Shown here one piece after another: positions 1 to 12,149 of a stretch of DNA of 64,000 bases. A program made the position numbers and the translations under genes. Origin of the DNA: Solen grandis (Eukaryota > Mollusca > Bivalvia > Adapedonta > Solenidae); contig CM037783.1 in NCBI GenBank assembly GCA_021229015.1, forward strand, positions 4,060,725 to 4,124,724, read 5' to 3'. The notes under the pieces were generated by a model. That model made no database searches. It saw nothing but the letters and a program-made list of their open reading frames with translations, and had not been told where the DNA came from. Position 1 is the stretch's first letter. Each line of letters opens with the position of its first letter.

Positions 1-68
1 CTCTCTCTATATATATATATCCAGAGCCACTGTCTCTCTCTCTATATATATATATCCAGAGCCACTGC

Positions 69-123
<55 letters not shown>

Positions 124-194
124 CCACAGCCACTGCCTCTCTCTCTCTCTCTTCTATATATATATATATATATATATATATCCAGAGCCACTGC

Positions 195-226
<32 letters not shown>

Positions 227-312
227 CCACAGCCACTGCCTCTCTATCTCTCTCTCTATATGTATATCCAGAGCCACTTCTTCAATCTCTCTCTCTATAT
301 ATATATTCGTTT
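1..312. repeat. Compound (CT)n(AT)n minisatellite
   Basis: Runs of CT followed by runs of AT are separated about six times by a short non-microsatellite spacer, CCAGAGCCACTGC or CCACAGCCACTGC, giving units of roughly 50-65 bp. The open frames across it consist of dipeptide repeats (IY, ER) and are not genes. The array is probably cut by the left edge of the window. Confidence 0.9.
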
Positions 313-1570
313 ATGCTAGTAACACCACTTTGCCGGCCATTATATTTCGGAATTTTTGAGGACCATTGCAAGAATGAATTTTGCATTTTTTATGTATATT
401 ATTTGTTTATAAAAGTCGCCTTGGTGAACATCAACTTTGTTTTTATTTCTTATACAGTATGCTGATAAAATATTTGTATTTGTGGAATGAAATGTAAGGA
501 CTGTATACCTTATATTGTTCCAGAGGCAAAGGTCATATGACGCGAAAAACATTTTTTCCTTCAACTCTAGTTACTAGTAAGTCAGCTGAACTCGCTCTTT
601 GTTTCATGATACTCGTATGATGATCCCACTGGCAACCTTTCTGTTCATTGGGCGGTTTGATTTGGGTTGAGGGTCGTGACTCTGATTCTTTTTATAAGTT
701 GCATACCTAATGGGGTCATGACCTTACTTCAGTAGTACATTCTATCTGTTAAACCGGCTATAATAATTATACATATCAGCAATGTCTGTTTTTGATTTCC
801 CGCCACATAAGACTGGTTCGGCTGCCAGTCTTAAAAAAATAAATAAATAAAGAATAAACTTTAGCAAGAACATGTAACTCACATATTTATTCCAGTTTTA
901 CTGTTTAATTGTCTAATAATCACGTTTCATATTTGTATACACATAAATACAATATTATGTATGTCATCACAATGATGCACCCGGGTTTCTCAGATTAAAC
1001 CTGCATTAGAAGTCATCTTTAGTAAGCAGCCAATATGTTCATCAGATTCACCAAAACACTGGTAATTTGATCTGACGTCAGCTCTTCTAGCATTAAACCT
1101 AATTAGAACTAAGTATTTAGGGGCGTGTTTCATCATCCTTGTTTTCCATTGAAAAATACTTTAATGTTTCATTTTCCTACTAATATACATTGTTAGTTAT
1201 TAAGGTGTCTAATTATATTAATTTTTTATCAACGAAATATTTTATAAAACACAAAAAGTGATAACATTTAATATTTTAAGAAATACTTATCGCTATGTAT
1301 TGTTGATGGAATCCGACCAAATACACATACCTTAGCAGCTACTTATACATTGTACTTTCCCTTACTCCATCATCGACTGCTTAAAACGAAAGCGTTGCTC
1401 AGAAGAAAAAAAAGAAGCTGTAACATTATACGTTTACGTTTTCCTTGTGGTTTATGCAACTGTTTTAGCGATAACACTGTTTTCAAGATGATATTTGATC
1501 TTCCATTAAAACAAATATCATTCTGAGAGATCTTGCAGATGATTACGGAATCCGGTTAATGCCACTTTGA
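313..1570. other. Intergenic AT-rich sequence, no gene seen
   Basis: No credible coding region or known repeat was recognised. The longest minus-strand frame, 74 codons at 340-564, has no recognisable domain and coding-unlike composition. Confidence 0.5.
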
Positions 1571-1574
1571 ATGT

Positions 1575-2220
1575 TGTGTGTCGCTGTATGAAGGCGACAC
1601 ATGACAATTTGAAACGACGTACAACAATTGTAAACGACACCAATATTATGAAACGACAATGCGACACGACACCCGACATGATAGCGCGCAAATGTCATTT
1701 TGACTCATCATAAATTTTTCAGGAAATATCGCAAAAAAATATCGAGTGTCGTTTCAAAATGTCTTGTGTCGTGTCACATTGTCGTGTCTCGTTTAATAAT
1801 GTGCTAATACCGTGTGTCGCGTGGAAAGGTCGACGCACGACAATTGTAAAGGACACGCGACAATATGAAACGACACACGACAACGCGACACGAAGCACGA
1901 CATTATAGCGCGCAAATGTCGTGGAATTGTCGTGTGTCGCGTTACAGTTTAATCACAACACACGACATTATATAACGACGCACGGCAATGCGACACGATA
2001 CTCGACAATGCGACACGACACTCGACATTATAGCGCGCAAATATCGTGTGTCAACCGTGCGCTAGTCATTAGTCTGTGTTATAGTAGATTTTTTCAATAA
2101 TGTCACCGTTTTTTACGGTGCGATTATAAAACATTACTCTATCACCGTATAGACACCGGTAGACACTCGACAGTTGCACGCTATAATGTCGAGTATCGTG
2201 TCGTGTGATTGTTATCGGAC
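1575..2220. repeat. CGACAC / GTGTCG short-repeat field
   Basis: Dozens of copies of the words CGACAC, ACGACA and their complement TGTCGTGT are strewn over about 640 bp in both orientations. A longer core, CATTATAGCGCGCAAATGTC, recurs near 1680, 1905 and 2030, and its complement, with TATAATGTCGAGTATCGTGT, occurs near 2182-2203. The CpG density is far above that of the flanks. No reading frame crosses it. It looks like a decayed complex tandem or fold-back repeat. Confidence 0.8.
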
Positions 2221-3530
2221 AATCCAATTTATAAACTGAAACTGCGATGACACGTCATCACTGCAAGGAGAGATAACTACTGCGTGATTTGTCTTGTCTC
2301 AATCCAATCTCCACTCAGGAGATCTCACGAGATCATGTGATACCTATTGATAAAAATGGCTGCCTACAAACACGGCGTTTGAAACGCTGACCAAACTCGT
2401 AGTTTCAAACTGTTTTTTGTGTGATTGACACCGGTTTCAATACAATAAGTTTAGGAACAATCATGAACATCGTCCAGAATAATAGTTGATTACATTTTAC
2501 TTTCGCTTTCAACGGTTTGTTGATGCTCTGTTCTAATATATTTCCATTTTTATCTCAAAAAAAGTATCCAAAAATGGTGCAAATAAAAAATAATTGAAAC
2601 TATGAAATAGCAACTCATTGTAGCCAATGTGACGACATGGGTCTTAATGACCGGCGCAAGCTAGTGACGTCACAGTTTCTGTTTATAAGGATTGCATTGT
2701 TGCGTGGAGATTGCGCCGGAGTTTGGTCTCAATCTCCATGCAGAGATCCCCCCTTCATTCTTTGGTAAAGATCTCTGCCACCATGAGTCGCAATATCAGG
2801 ATTTCTGATATACAAATTTTCAATATTTTTTTCGTAAAATTGTTAAAAATTATTATTTCTATGTATCAGCTTAGTTTTCTCTCAATTATATAATAGTAAA
2901 GGTGAAATAAACAAAAAATTATCACAAACAAAAATACTCTTATGAAATGAGAGTATTTTCTAGATTTACTGCAACACCGTAAATTTTTTTTTTTTTTCAT
3001 ATATTTTTTTATTTTACAGCGAGTGGCATTTTCTTAAATAAACATCAATTATCGTATTGTGGTAAAAAAATCAGTTTAAAAAATATCATGATTTTTTTCC
3101 GAGCATGTAGATCCTTCGCCATTTTGTATGCCTATCATTATTACGTGACACGTGTTAATTTGCTAAGTGTGCGTGCAAGGGAGATCACTGCGTGGAGTTT
3201 GGTTTGTCTATCCACTAACAACAAAATACCGAGAAAACAGGGAAAAATCGAAGACAACAATATGGAGCTATCTCATTGAAGAGTCCTTCGTCGATTTAAA
3301 CCAGCAGACGACATTTGTGATTCCACCGCCACTCCTCCTGTAACTGCAATTCTATGTTTGGCCTAGCCGTGCCAAGAAACGATAAATACAGCACCGCTTT
3401 CAGCCATAAATTAATTAGGCCTTCTGTATATTATTCCCATTGCTTCTCAAACTTTGATTTGTATTCCAGGAATGTATGAAACGCATCTCCCTCCAGAAAT
3501 GTAAATTTGTCGACACAAAGAGTTCTGCTA
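2221..3530. other. Intergenic; diverged GGAGAT/GGTCTCAATC repeats
   Basis: Short related segments of the form GGGAGATMACTRCTGCGxGGAGTTTGG occur near 2270, 2705 and 3180 and again near 19577, indicating fragments of one dispersed repeat. No gene was recognised. Two frames of 60-63 codons here lack any recognisable feature. Confidence 0.5.
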
Positions 3531-3533
3531 TCT

Positions 3534-3977
3534 TCAAATTTTCGTCTGCTCACCGATTATAAATTCTTCGTTATTTATCACAAGTGGAACCTCGAGACAC
3601 GAAACATAGTCTTCATCCTCTAAATCCGAATCATACCTTCTCTCCGTCCTTTCTTTAAGTCGCTGCATGTGATTTTTAAGTTGAAACATTGGTGTTTTGA
3701 AACGGTCTCTGGCTACGAACTCTGCGTAATAGTGCGCCATTTCCGCTTCCTCTCTTTCCCGGCGCACATATTTTACCATTAGAATCACCATGCTACAGGC
3801 GTAAAACAACAAAACAACGACTATATACAGAAAAGCGTCATGAGATGACGTCACGGGTGACGTCACTGTGGTACTTCCGTTTTCAGAACACGGATGTAGG
3901 TGCAATGCTTGAGTGACGTTACGTTCTGGAGTCGGCGCTATGGTGGTGTTCTGAATATCAGAGACGTTGGCAAACAT
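3534..3977 (-). CDS. Small single-pass membrane protein, 147 aa, weakly KCNE-like
   Basis: An uninterrupted 147-codon frame starts at the ATG in GACGCCATG. The order is a Ser/Thr-rich N-terminal segment with four N-glycosylation sequons (N4, N10, N20, N33), one hydrophobic span at about residues 48-68, then a basic flank (K69, R72, R73, R75), a charged stretch possibly helical to about residue 113, and an acidic patch (115-123). Sequons before the span and basic residues after it predict N-out, C-in topology without a cleaved signal peptide. This plan, and the tract around the membrane span, recall KCNE potassium-channel beta subunits. That resemblance is from memory and weak, so I leave the gene unnamed. 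It reads as a single coding exon. A 5' UTR intron upstream is possible but not shown. Composition is clearly more coding-like than the surroundings. Confidence 0.7.
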   Translation of the reverse strand: MFANVSDIQNTTIAPTPERNVTQALHLHPCSENGSTTVTSPVTSSHDAFLYIVVVLLFYACSMVILMVKYVRREREEAEMAHYYAEFVARDRFKTPMFQLKNHMQRLKERTERRYDSDLEDEDYVSCLEVPLVINNEEFIIGEQTKI

Positions 3978-4205
3978 GGCGTCGGGGCTTCTAACTCTTG
4001 TTTCTCTGATCGTTTTGACAAAGTTCTCTGAAATACAGAAACAGACCTAATTACTTAATACACATTGAACTACATGTATTTACTTTATTTGTAGCTCTGC
4101 AAGCGTATGCATGTATTTGTAGAACATTCGAGCGTGCTTTTATCAGCCTGTGACGTCATTTTGTCTGTCTGCGGGATCTGTCTACCACCAGCATGCATGC
4201 ATCTC

Positions 4206-4233
4206 TCTTTCTCTCTCTCTCTCTCTATATATA
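4206..4233. repeat. (TC)n microsatellite
   Basis: A run of TC dinucleotides followed by a short TA run. Overlapping open frames through it are microsatellite artefacts. Confidence 0.9.
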
Positions 4234-4560
4234 CTTTACAGCACATTCAGTCATTTCATCTCGAAGAGATGCCACAAATGTTTTGTATTGAAATATTTAT
4301 GGTTATACGAGTATACCGGTGGTATCTTTTTCTGTTCTTGTCTGTGTAGACAACCTATGTGAACCAATAAAATATCGATGAAAGTAAACAAGTGGAAACT
4401 ACCGGCTAATTCAATTTGTTTGACCGCGTGTATTAACTTTCGAGAAACAATTACGCCCATTTAATTAAATCAAGTTTTAAATAAAGTAATGAATACAAAA
4501 GTCGAGTCCTGCTATGATTTGAGCGTAGGGAGACTACATAACACCTTTAATACGTTCCTT

Positions 4561-4605
4561 GACCCCCCCCCCTAAAAAAACAACAACAACAACAACAACA
4601 AAACA
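4561..4605. repeat. Poly-C tract followed by (CAA)n
   Basis: A homopolymer of C, then A, then about seven ACA/CAA triplets. The flanks from 3980 to 5260 are otherwise AT-rich with no recognisable gene. Confidence 0.85.
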
Positions 4606-5268
4606 TCATGAGTCTTTTCACCTTTTTCTTACAGATGTACATGTATATAATTTGATGGAAAAAACAATATCATACTAGTACATTTATAAAATTTATTGTT
4701 TAATGTTTGCTAGGGAAATATTTTTTAAATTATTTTTTATTCTCATTTCAGGAGGGAAAAATAATAAATTACCTAATGCATATCCGATTTTCCACACTAC
4801 AATTACCATCATATTTCTCCCTGTAGTTTTGTACAATTAATGAACAATCATAGATTTCAAGACAGCCGTAGTCTCAACAGACCTGTTACTGTTACTGCAG
4901 CAACGGAATGGAATATTGATGTATTTGATACGAGTATAGTAGAAGTTGATTTAAAAATATGCTGCTTCAGAAATAGCTAGAAAGAAAAATGATATCGCAG
5001 AAGACACACTTTGTCGCATTTTGTAAAATTCTTTGAAATTGGAGAAGCCATAGAAAGACGAGTGTCATGGAGCTGATATCTGATAAAAACTAAATGTATC
5101 ATTTCGACAAGAATGTACCCGCCTGCTTTAAACTTAGTAGGAGAAAATGTCTTTATTCAAGGACAATAAATACATATATATGTGAGAGAAATGCAAACAT
5201 CTGTAATTCATCTCTCTCTCTTTTATTATACTTATTTTCATTTACCTGTTTGAACACTTGATCAGCAC

Positions 5269-5577
5269 TATCCCCGGTGGCCAAGCGGTTAGAGAGTCCG
5301 CCTCGGGAAGCGGGAGGTCGTGGGTTCGATTCCCGGCCGCGACATATCAAAGTCGTAAAAAAATGGTACTGTTGCTCCCTTGCTTGGCGCTCAGCATATT
5401 AGGATGGTTGCAGGACTAGTTGGCCCGGTGTCAGGATAACGTGACTGGGTGTGGTATCATGCCACATGTCTATAACGTGATACTGCTGTGTGGCGGCACC
5501 TGTCTCAAGTAGACATCGTCTCCAAATGACTGAAATACTGTCTGTGGTACGTTAAACCCAACAAACAAACAAACTAT
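5269..5577 (+). mobile_element. Full-length tRNA-derived SINE (type A)
   Basis: A Leu/Ser-type tRNA-like head (5270-5345) contains a pol III A box (GTGGCCAAGCGG) and B box (GGTTCGATTCC). It is followed by a body of about 200 bp and a 3' end (GACTGAAATACTGTC...CGTTAAACCCAAC) shared with other SINEs here. The copy is bounded by an 11-bp duplication with one mismatch, TTGATCAGCAC (5258-5268) and TTGATCAGAAC (5578-5588), so both ends are certain. A mollusc V-SINE such as RUDI is a possible identity that I could not test. This is the reference copy for the partial copies listed below. Confidence 0.92.
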
Positions 5578-5588
5578 TTGATCAGAAC

Positions 5589-6300
5589 ATGTTTATGTAA
5601 GTTATGAGAACATGCATGTACACGTGTCATAAACATTTAACACACTATATATTTTCTTGTATTTCGATTTATGTCATGCTTTGTGCATAGATGAGGGGGG
5701 AATTAATAATGCAATACTTTATTACTGCTACTACTACTACTACAAAGATATATATTATATATATATATATAAGATATTATATACTAAAATTATAAGGATT
5801 GCATGGAATCAAAAGTATTATTTATCGATGACGTAAATAAACTCATTTTTCCAGGCTTTCTGTGAAAAGATCGATATAGTTTTTGTACAATTTTTGCCTG
5901 TATCTAAAAATGATTAATCCTAGTTTTGGAAGCAGAAGATAAGATGATATCATTTTCATTGAAGCCTCCAGCGTACCTATTGTAAAATAAGTCGTGAGTG
6001 AGCCGGGTTAAAATATTGATAAATGATGACGATGTTTCAGGCAATAAAGCAAAAGGAACTTTTGAAAAATGCAATCGAATAATAAGAAATATGTAGGCTA
6101 TTTGATAACATTTTGCAATATCGTATTTTATTTTCATCTTTGACATACAAAAGTATCCTAGTGTATGAAAAAGATACAATCTTTAAAAGAATCTTTAAAT
6201 TAAGTTAGGTGGATATCATTGTAGGCTTAGCAATAGATAAAAGATAATCAAACTGATACCCATATAGCCTTTCTTTTCCTCGCAAAAATGTCTGTAAGGG
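5589..6300. other. Intergenic AT-rich sequence with short microsatellites
   Basis: It contains (ACT)n near 5727 and (AT)n near 5750. No gene was recognised. Confidence 0.5.
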
Positions 6301-6317
6301 GGTGGGTGGGTGGATGG

Positions 6318-6470
6318 GTGGAGAGAGCCTTCCAGCTGGCTTGCGGTAGGTCGGTGGTTCTACCCGGATGCCTCAGTGCATTCGGGGTCTTCCTCCACCT
6401 GTAATAAGCTGGACGTCGCTACATGACTGAAATACTGTCGAAGCGATGGTAAACTCAAATAGTCAAGTCA
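6318..6470 (+). mobile_element. SINE type B fragment
   Basis: The body CCAGCTGGCTTGCGG...CACCTGTAATAAGCTGG leads into the 3' segment ATGACTGAAATACTGTCGAA that it shares with type A SINEs. The tRNA head is absent. The same body is found inverted at 12150-12310, 17440-17760 and on both sides of the transposon at 52541-56786. Confidence 0.75.
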
Positions 6471-6479
6471 AGTCGAAAA

Positions 6480-6483
6480 TATG

Positions 6484-6514
<31 letters not shown>

Positions 6515-6515
6515 A
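6480..6515. repeat. (GT)n microsatellite
   Basis: A GT/TG run directly downstream of the SINE fragment. Confidence 0.9.
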
Positions 6516-7215
6516 GTTGAAAAAAGCGATGTCCAGCTCATCTCAATTGGAAGATGACCTAAGAAACACCTGGCAGATCCACCGATCTACCGCAATTAAA
6601 CAAATGTGGACACAACATCTAAAATTTCTCCTCAGCTCATTGACCTCCGTGATCCAGACATTATAGTGGTGACGTCACAAAGCCATTAAAAATCAAACTC
6701 AAAGCTTAGTGGCGTCCATCTGTTTTATTCCCATTAAATACAGTACAGAGAGAAACCACGTTTCACTGAGCCATACAAAACCTAATTTTGGAGTACAAAC
6801 TGTAGTAATTTCCTTCATTTTAATTGCAGTTTTGAAAAGTATCAAGTTCTAATAATTTAAGTGCAAAGTATTAGCACTGTGCATGAGCTCGCGTCCACAA
6901 AGAAGCTTGACCTTTATAAATTATCAATGAATTAATCATTTTCAATTATTTATTTATTTATTTATTTAGCGTGAAAATATTCAGACGGTGAACTATGGAA
7001 CAACTTGCAAAGCTTGCACTTTTTAATTCATTTGGAAAATCTCCAATTTCCCCCTAAAAAATGGGAACAGCAAATTAATTCTGTTATCAGCTACAAAATA
7101 ATTAAATTCAAATCCGATTTTACTTGAACTGGGAGTTAAGTGAGGATCTAATTTAAGTAGTTCAGCATACGTTGCAGTGTTGAGATTACTCGAACTAAGT
7201 ATAGCCTATTAAAAC

Positions 7216-7275
7216 ATTTCTACCGACAATAGAAAGCGAGAGTAGCGCAAATAGGCCTCTACTGTCTAGAGAAAT
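7216..7275. repeat. Fold-back hairpin repeat, copy 1
   Basis: Inverted arms AACATTTCT and AGAAATGTT enclose imperfect inner arms (GACAATAGA against TCTACTGTC). A related, better hairpin lies at 8425-8487, so the two are copies of one fold-back repeat. Confidence 0.6.
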
Positions 7276-8424
7276 GTTAATATATTCTATCAAACTTAGA
7301 ATCTCCCTAAATTTGTAGCAAACTTTTGATTTTCTAAATATATATCGATTTTTTTGTAAATGGTAAAAAAAGGAAATAGAGAGGTGTTCAAAAATAAATT
7401 TGTATTTTACAGAGCGTCTGACTGGTCACAAAATGAAGGGGGACTTCTAAGAGATATAAAGTAAAGAGATAAGTAATATTGCAGTCTTTATTAGCAGACG
7501 AGAATGACTTCACTGTCATGTCAGACAATGATGTATGAATATAGTCTATAATCATTGTTTTATTCTGAGAATGAAAAAAAAAATATGTGCACTCGGTCAC
7601 AATGATAACATGTTTGCTCATATTCCCACCCACCGGTTTTTAGCACCTACTCCACTTTTTCAATCACATTCATATTTCTGGTTTTAATTAAACTATGCTC
7701 CATGGTTTCGCTTTGTATATCACTATCAAACACGCGTCAAACACAGCACTTCATCACATCATAATGTAGCTATGTTTTCACTTAATGTCTTTAAATCGAT
7801 ATGATTTTAATCCAAAATGACTTTGTCAGCAGGTAAGACAATCACCACGATGCCATAACACAATTTCTTTATTCTAAGACCGGTCAAAAAGTTCTTTAAA
7901 CATTCCTAATGTTGTACTGTTTATTTTTTATTTATTTATTTTTTCTTTTGTGGTACTGTATTTTTCGCTATTTTCGCGTATGTTTCAGATTCGCAAAGAA
8001 TAGAACTGCGGATTTTCATTTTCCTAAGAATAGTTAACATCATCTATCGTTCAATTCAAGTTACCGTCTTTGCGTGTTATATAACGTACACTTGTCTTCT
8101 AATAATATTGATGCCGAACAACGAACAAAGAGGCAATTTTGTTTCTGTCGAATATAGGTCTCATTTGTGGCAATGCTTGAAATGGTGCTGAATATATCTT
8201 CAGTCATTTAGCTTTCTTACTCGATTTTCAGTCCAGTTTGTCAAGTACAATCAATCTGAATTTGTGGCCAATTAGATGCTCTGAAATTTGAAATTTATCA
8301 GCGATTTATTTCAATAGAACACCTTTCTGTTCTCTACATTTGTATTTTACCATGTACAAAATGGACACAATCAAGTCTTTCCCATATATTTAGTGTGACT
8401 TCTAAGTCGGATTGAATCTATGAA

Positions 8425-8487
8425 GACATTTCCTTCAGATAATAGAAGCATACGGTCGCTTCGGTCTTCTATTGTCTGAAGAAATGT
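8425..8487. repeat. Fold-back hairpin repeat, copy 2
   Basis: Arms ACATTTCCTTCAGATAATAG and CTATTGTCTGAAGAAATGT pair with few mismatches around a short GGTCGC-type loop. The arms match those of the hairpin at 7216-7275. No protein-coding context is present from 6520 to 9200. Confidence 0.7.
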
Positions 8488-8975
8488 TGTAATAGACTCT
8501 TTTATATTCCTAATTGTGAAATCAAAATAAAATTCCTATTCTTTTGAGCGCACAACTTAAGATTGCAAAACAGAATCAAACAGCTGTTATTGACAAGAGT
8601 TATCGTAGGAATTCAATATCGAATTTTCAGGAAAAAATACGTGAACACTTGTGAGCTAGAAAAAAAACTGGAGTTTATTTTAACTTTAGTTAAATATTTC
8701 TACATCAAAAGTTTGAAAGGAATGCGATCTATCGATGTCAATCGTATTATTTTCGTTCATAGTTTACATATATGTAGAAAGGGGGAACTATGAATCTGAA
8801 TATGGACAATATACAACTTCAATACACAGCTAATGAACGTTCCTGTGTTTTTATGGTTTCGGACAAGCTGTTCCTTCAAATATCACGGAATATCATCTAC
8901 AATTTTACTTTAAACACATAACATGTCCATATCGATGTATGAATATGATTGGCAAAAAGCTCGACAAAAAGCATT

Positions 8976-9004
8976 AACACACACACACACACACACACAC
9001 ACAC
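8976..9004. repeat. (AC)n microsatellite
   Basis: About 14 AC repeats. Confidence 0.9.
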
Positions 9005-9249
9005 TGGATAAATTCCGAATGCCAGTGCTGTTTAAAACAAGACTAATCTGCAAGAAAAAATGTGTTTCCAGCTTAAAACTATAAAATCGCATGGTAATTA
9101 CAATCGATTTCAAAGAGACTGAGATCTCCGATGAATGAATCTTGTCATTCGTTTAGCTTGCTTTTATTGACAGCATTTAAGGCATTTTTGGATTTTTTCC
9201 CCACGACAGGGAGAGAAACAGTGTTGCATCACTGCGGTATAAAGATGTA

Positions 9250-9390
9250 TTTGAGTGGCATGATTCCATACCCTATCATATTAATCTTACATGGAACTAC
9301 TCTTGTATGCTGGACGTCAAGCAATGGGACTATTGCTCTTTTGGTAGATCTACATTGCAGCCGGGGATCGAACCCACGAATCTCGATAAA
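9250..9390 (-). mobile_element. Degenerate SINE type A fragment
   Basis: Inverted orientation. GGCATGATTCCATACC, TGTATGCTG...CAAGCAATGGGA and the B-box complement GCCGGGGATCGAACCCACGA align with the type A body and head. Open frames on both strands through it are SINE artefacts. Confidence 0.65.
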
Positions 9391-9430
9391 AGAACAGTAT
9401 ATGTCAGGTTTACTCCTAGAACCCATACTT

Positions 9431-12140
9431 TGTGCTAAATGAAATTTAAATAATTAGGGGAACTGTTTTTCTTCATTTCTGTTTCTCTAATAAAATACCC
9501 AAATATTTTCATGCTTTACAAATAGACTTAGATAATACGATAATAATTCTTGTCGGCTTTGTCATATGTATACTTGCTCGAGTAATTCGTAAAAAAATCT
9601 AACCTTTGAATTTAAGAACTTACGTACATTTGTATTCTTAGCGCTGAGTATAGTTGGTGCAATAAAAATCCTGAGGAAATGGGCCAGTTCCCTGAATGTC
9701 AATAACCAAGTCGCAAAGAACGGCACTGCTAAGGACACCTAATTTAAGAACATGCCCTTTAGCACGTCTACAACATGGCATACAATTCGATATAATTACA
9801 CCAAGACAATTAACGTCAATCCAAATTATTTACATAAAAACAGTAAATCAAATGTTAAATGTCAAAAACAGGAAAAGACCATGCGTAAAGATTGCATGTA
9901 AGAGTTACCATAGATTCTTCGAAGAATGAATGAAAACCACTTACAAAATATCCAGGAATATGCCGGTCGATAGTCCTGGGATTTTACAACCATTACTACA
10001 ATTCCAGTGGCCCTTCGCCTCAATCTCGGCATTTTATTTTGTCCTAGACTCACGATATTACCAATATTACCAGGTCACGTTTCCGACATCGCTAACATAG
10101 CAGCTTCATGTTCTTCCTGTATCTTGGATAAGAATACGCTTCGTACGTCCTCTATGTGTAATGAGAGTAACCCATTTCCTGAGAATTATAATGGCTCTAT
10201 TTATCAAAATGATCGCTGTTCTTCTCCTCGTTCGATTATCAAATGATGCTTTTAATCCCCTGCCGACGTAGACATTCTCCAACAATATGTTTATTTCATG
10301 CTAAAATCACTGCAGTCATACAGATTTGTTAATGAACATACATATCAGTATGTAATCAAGATGAACACCTGTTGGTGATACGGATGCTGATCGCTAATTA
10401 CATCGCGTGTGCGAAAAGCTGTTTATTCCCACACGAGCTCCGGAATCACGCGCGCAGTTACAAAAACAATATCGTCCTAGAATCGAACTTAAGTTCATCT
10501 GGAATCAAACTATTAAAAGTTCCTTCTGTAAAATGGGTGAACTTTTCTTTCTTTTTAAATGCGATATCCCATCCTATCAGAAGAATTCCAAGTTAAGTTA
10601 ATAATAGGAAAAAAGGATTCAGAAAATAGCACAGTGTATATCGTTTGACTTAAATATGCATTTCACTGGTTTTGCTGCAAATTACCCACTTGTCTGCACA
10701 AAACTACACTTTTACGCACATTCACATTCCTGGCTATAGCAAAACGGTCTGCTCTCGATTTCTATACCATAACGAGCTATGAACTAGCACCTCAATACTA
10801 TCAGAAAAACAATATATCATTGCGGAACAGAAGATATTCGGCAGCCAGACGTACAGATACAATCTTATTCACCACATAAGCGAGCAAACTCTGCCTCAAC
10901 AATCAATACAGGATGTATGATATCTGTTCAACAAGCAAGGCACGGTTATGTTAAGTATTTTATATTCCCCATCCGCCGAGATTGCCTTGATCTCTGCTTG
11001 TACTGTACTGTAAACACAAGAAACCGAGAATAACATGGTGGGACATTCCCATCCTGTGCAGGTCAGCCTCCTCGATCAATATCATTAACAACTGGAACAG
11101 GTGTGTTGACAGCATGTTATCAGATAGGCAACGACAAGTCATCTAGTCAACACTCCAAAATTAAATCTAAAGTCTTAGAAGACACCCACGAAAAGTTCCG
11201 ATTAAATATCGTAAATTCTCGAGTGATTCCGAATGATAGTCTTCATCTCCGAAATGTTCCGATTGACAGAAATGGCCGATGTTTTCCCATATTGCTATAT
11301 TTCAAATTTATGCATTTTTAAGATTTACTTGCACGAAACTTAAAATCTCGCTGACAACTAGGTACTCAATAACTGCTGCCACTAATGACTTCAAAATCAC
11401 ATTAACGAGATTAAAAAAACTTCCAATCAAATCTTAAATCTAATATGTTTGCTTCCGGTGGCTATGCTGAACGATGTTGAACGTCCGCCGAATGTGAGCA
11501 TCACATGATCAATGCTCTGGTCGAGGTTAGAGAATCTCAAGACAATTTTGAAAATAAGGAGGGAAAATAGGCCTAGATACGTGACTAGTCGTTGTTCCTT
11601 TTATCTACTTAAAGGTTAGACATTTCTAAAGTGTATACTGACTAAAATTGTCAGCTTTATATATGTTACTTTTCAGCTTGAATTCTTTAATCTTTAAAGC
11701 ATTAATGTATGACTATATTACAATAACACTTAAATATCCGTGAGTTTATCGTGCGATCTCGGAAGTTTCCGAATTTTGTTTAATGAATTATCTCCCCAAA
11801 AAACTAAAATAAAGTGACTTTCTCCGTTTTCTACTGTGAAATATAGATTGCTTTATGGAAATTTCAAACAAAATGCATTCTACCGTCAATATTTCTCGAA
11901 AGTCTTAAGTTAGTTTTTCATAGTCATAAAAACTATGTATTTTCCATAGCTTTCTAACCTTAATACAGATTATCTCCCCCAAATTTGATAAAACTTGGAA
12001 GAAAAAAATAATAATAAAAAAACAAAAAAACAAAGAAAAACCTCTCAGTGAAACTTTTATTTTTGAATACTTTAGAGTGACAAAGTTAGAAATATTACCA
12101 TCCAATGGCAAAATATGAAATATGGATATTGGAGTGCTAT
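9431..12140. other. Intergenic block with scattered GC-richer fragments
   Basis: Apart from the candidate exon at 10079-10178 I recognise no gene. Several frames of 60-80 codons here have no domain I can name. Patches near 9700-9830 and 11450-11520 are less AT-rich than average and may be decayed retroelement or promoter sequence. Confidence 0.4.
10079..10178 (-). CDS. Candidate orphan coding exon or retroelement remnant
   Basis: On the minus strand, TTCTCAG at 10185-10179 is a plausible splice acceptor. It is followed by about 33 open codons rich in Glu, Ala and Met, including KIQEEHEAAMLAMSE, which reads as an amphipathic, possibly coiled-coil helix. A possible GT donor follows at 10078. 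The segment stands out from its AT-rich flanks by its coding-like composition. It may instead be a remnant of a retroelement ORF1-like coiled-coil protein. No neighbouring exon was identified, so neither the gene nor its function can be named. Confidence 0.3.
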
Positions 12141-12149
12141 TACCCGGTT

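Noticed and set aside
42..236. Minus-strand frame of IY and ER dipeptides
   Set aside because: Translation of (AT)n and (CT)n microsatellite.
5270..5345. Possible functional tRNA gene
   Set aside because: A and B boxes are present, but the sequence is the head of a 309-bp SINE with its own target duplication, and the cloverleaf is not convincing.
5153..5350. Minus-strand frame with GRESNPRPP
   Set aside because: Classic artefact of the tRNA-like head of a SINE read in reverse.
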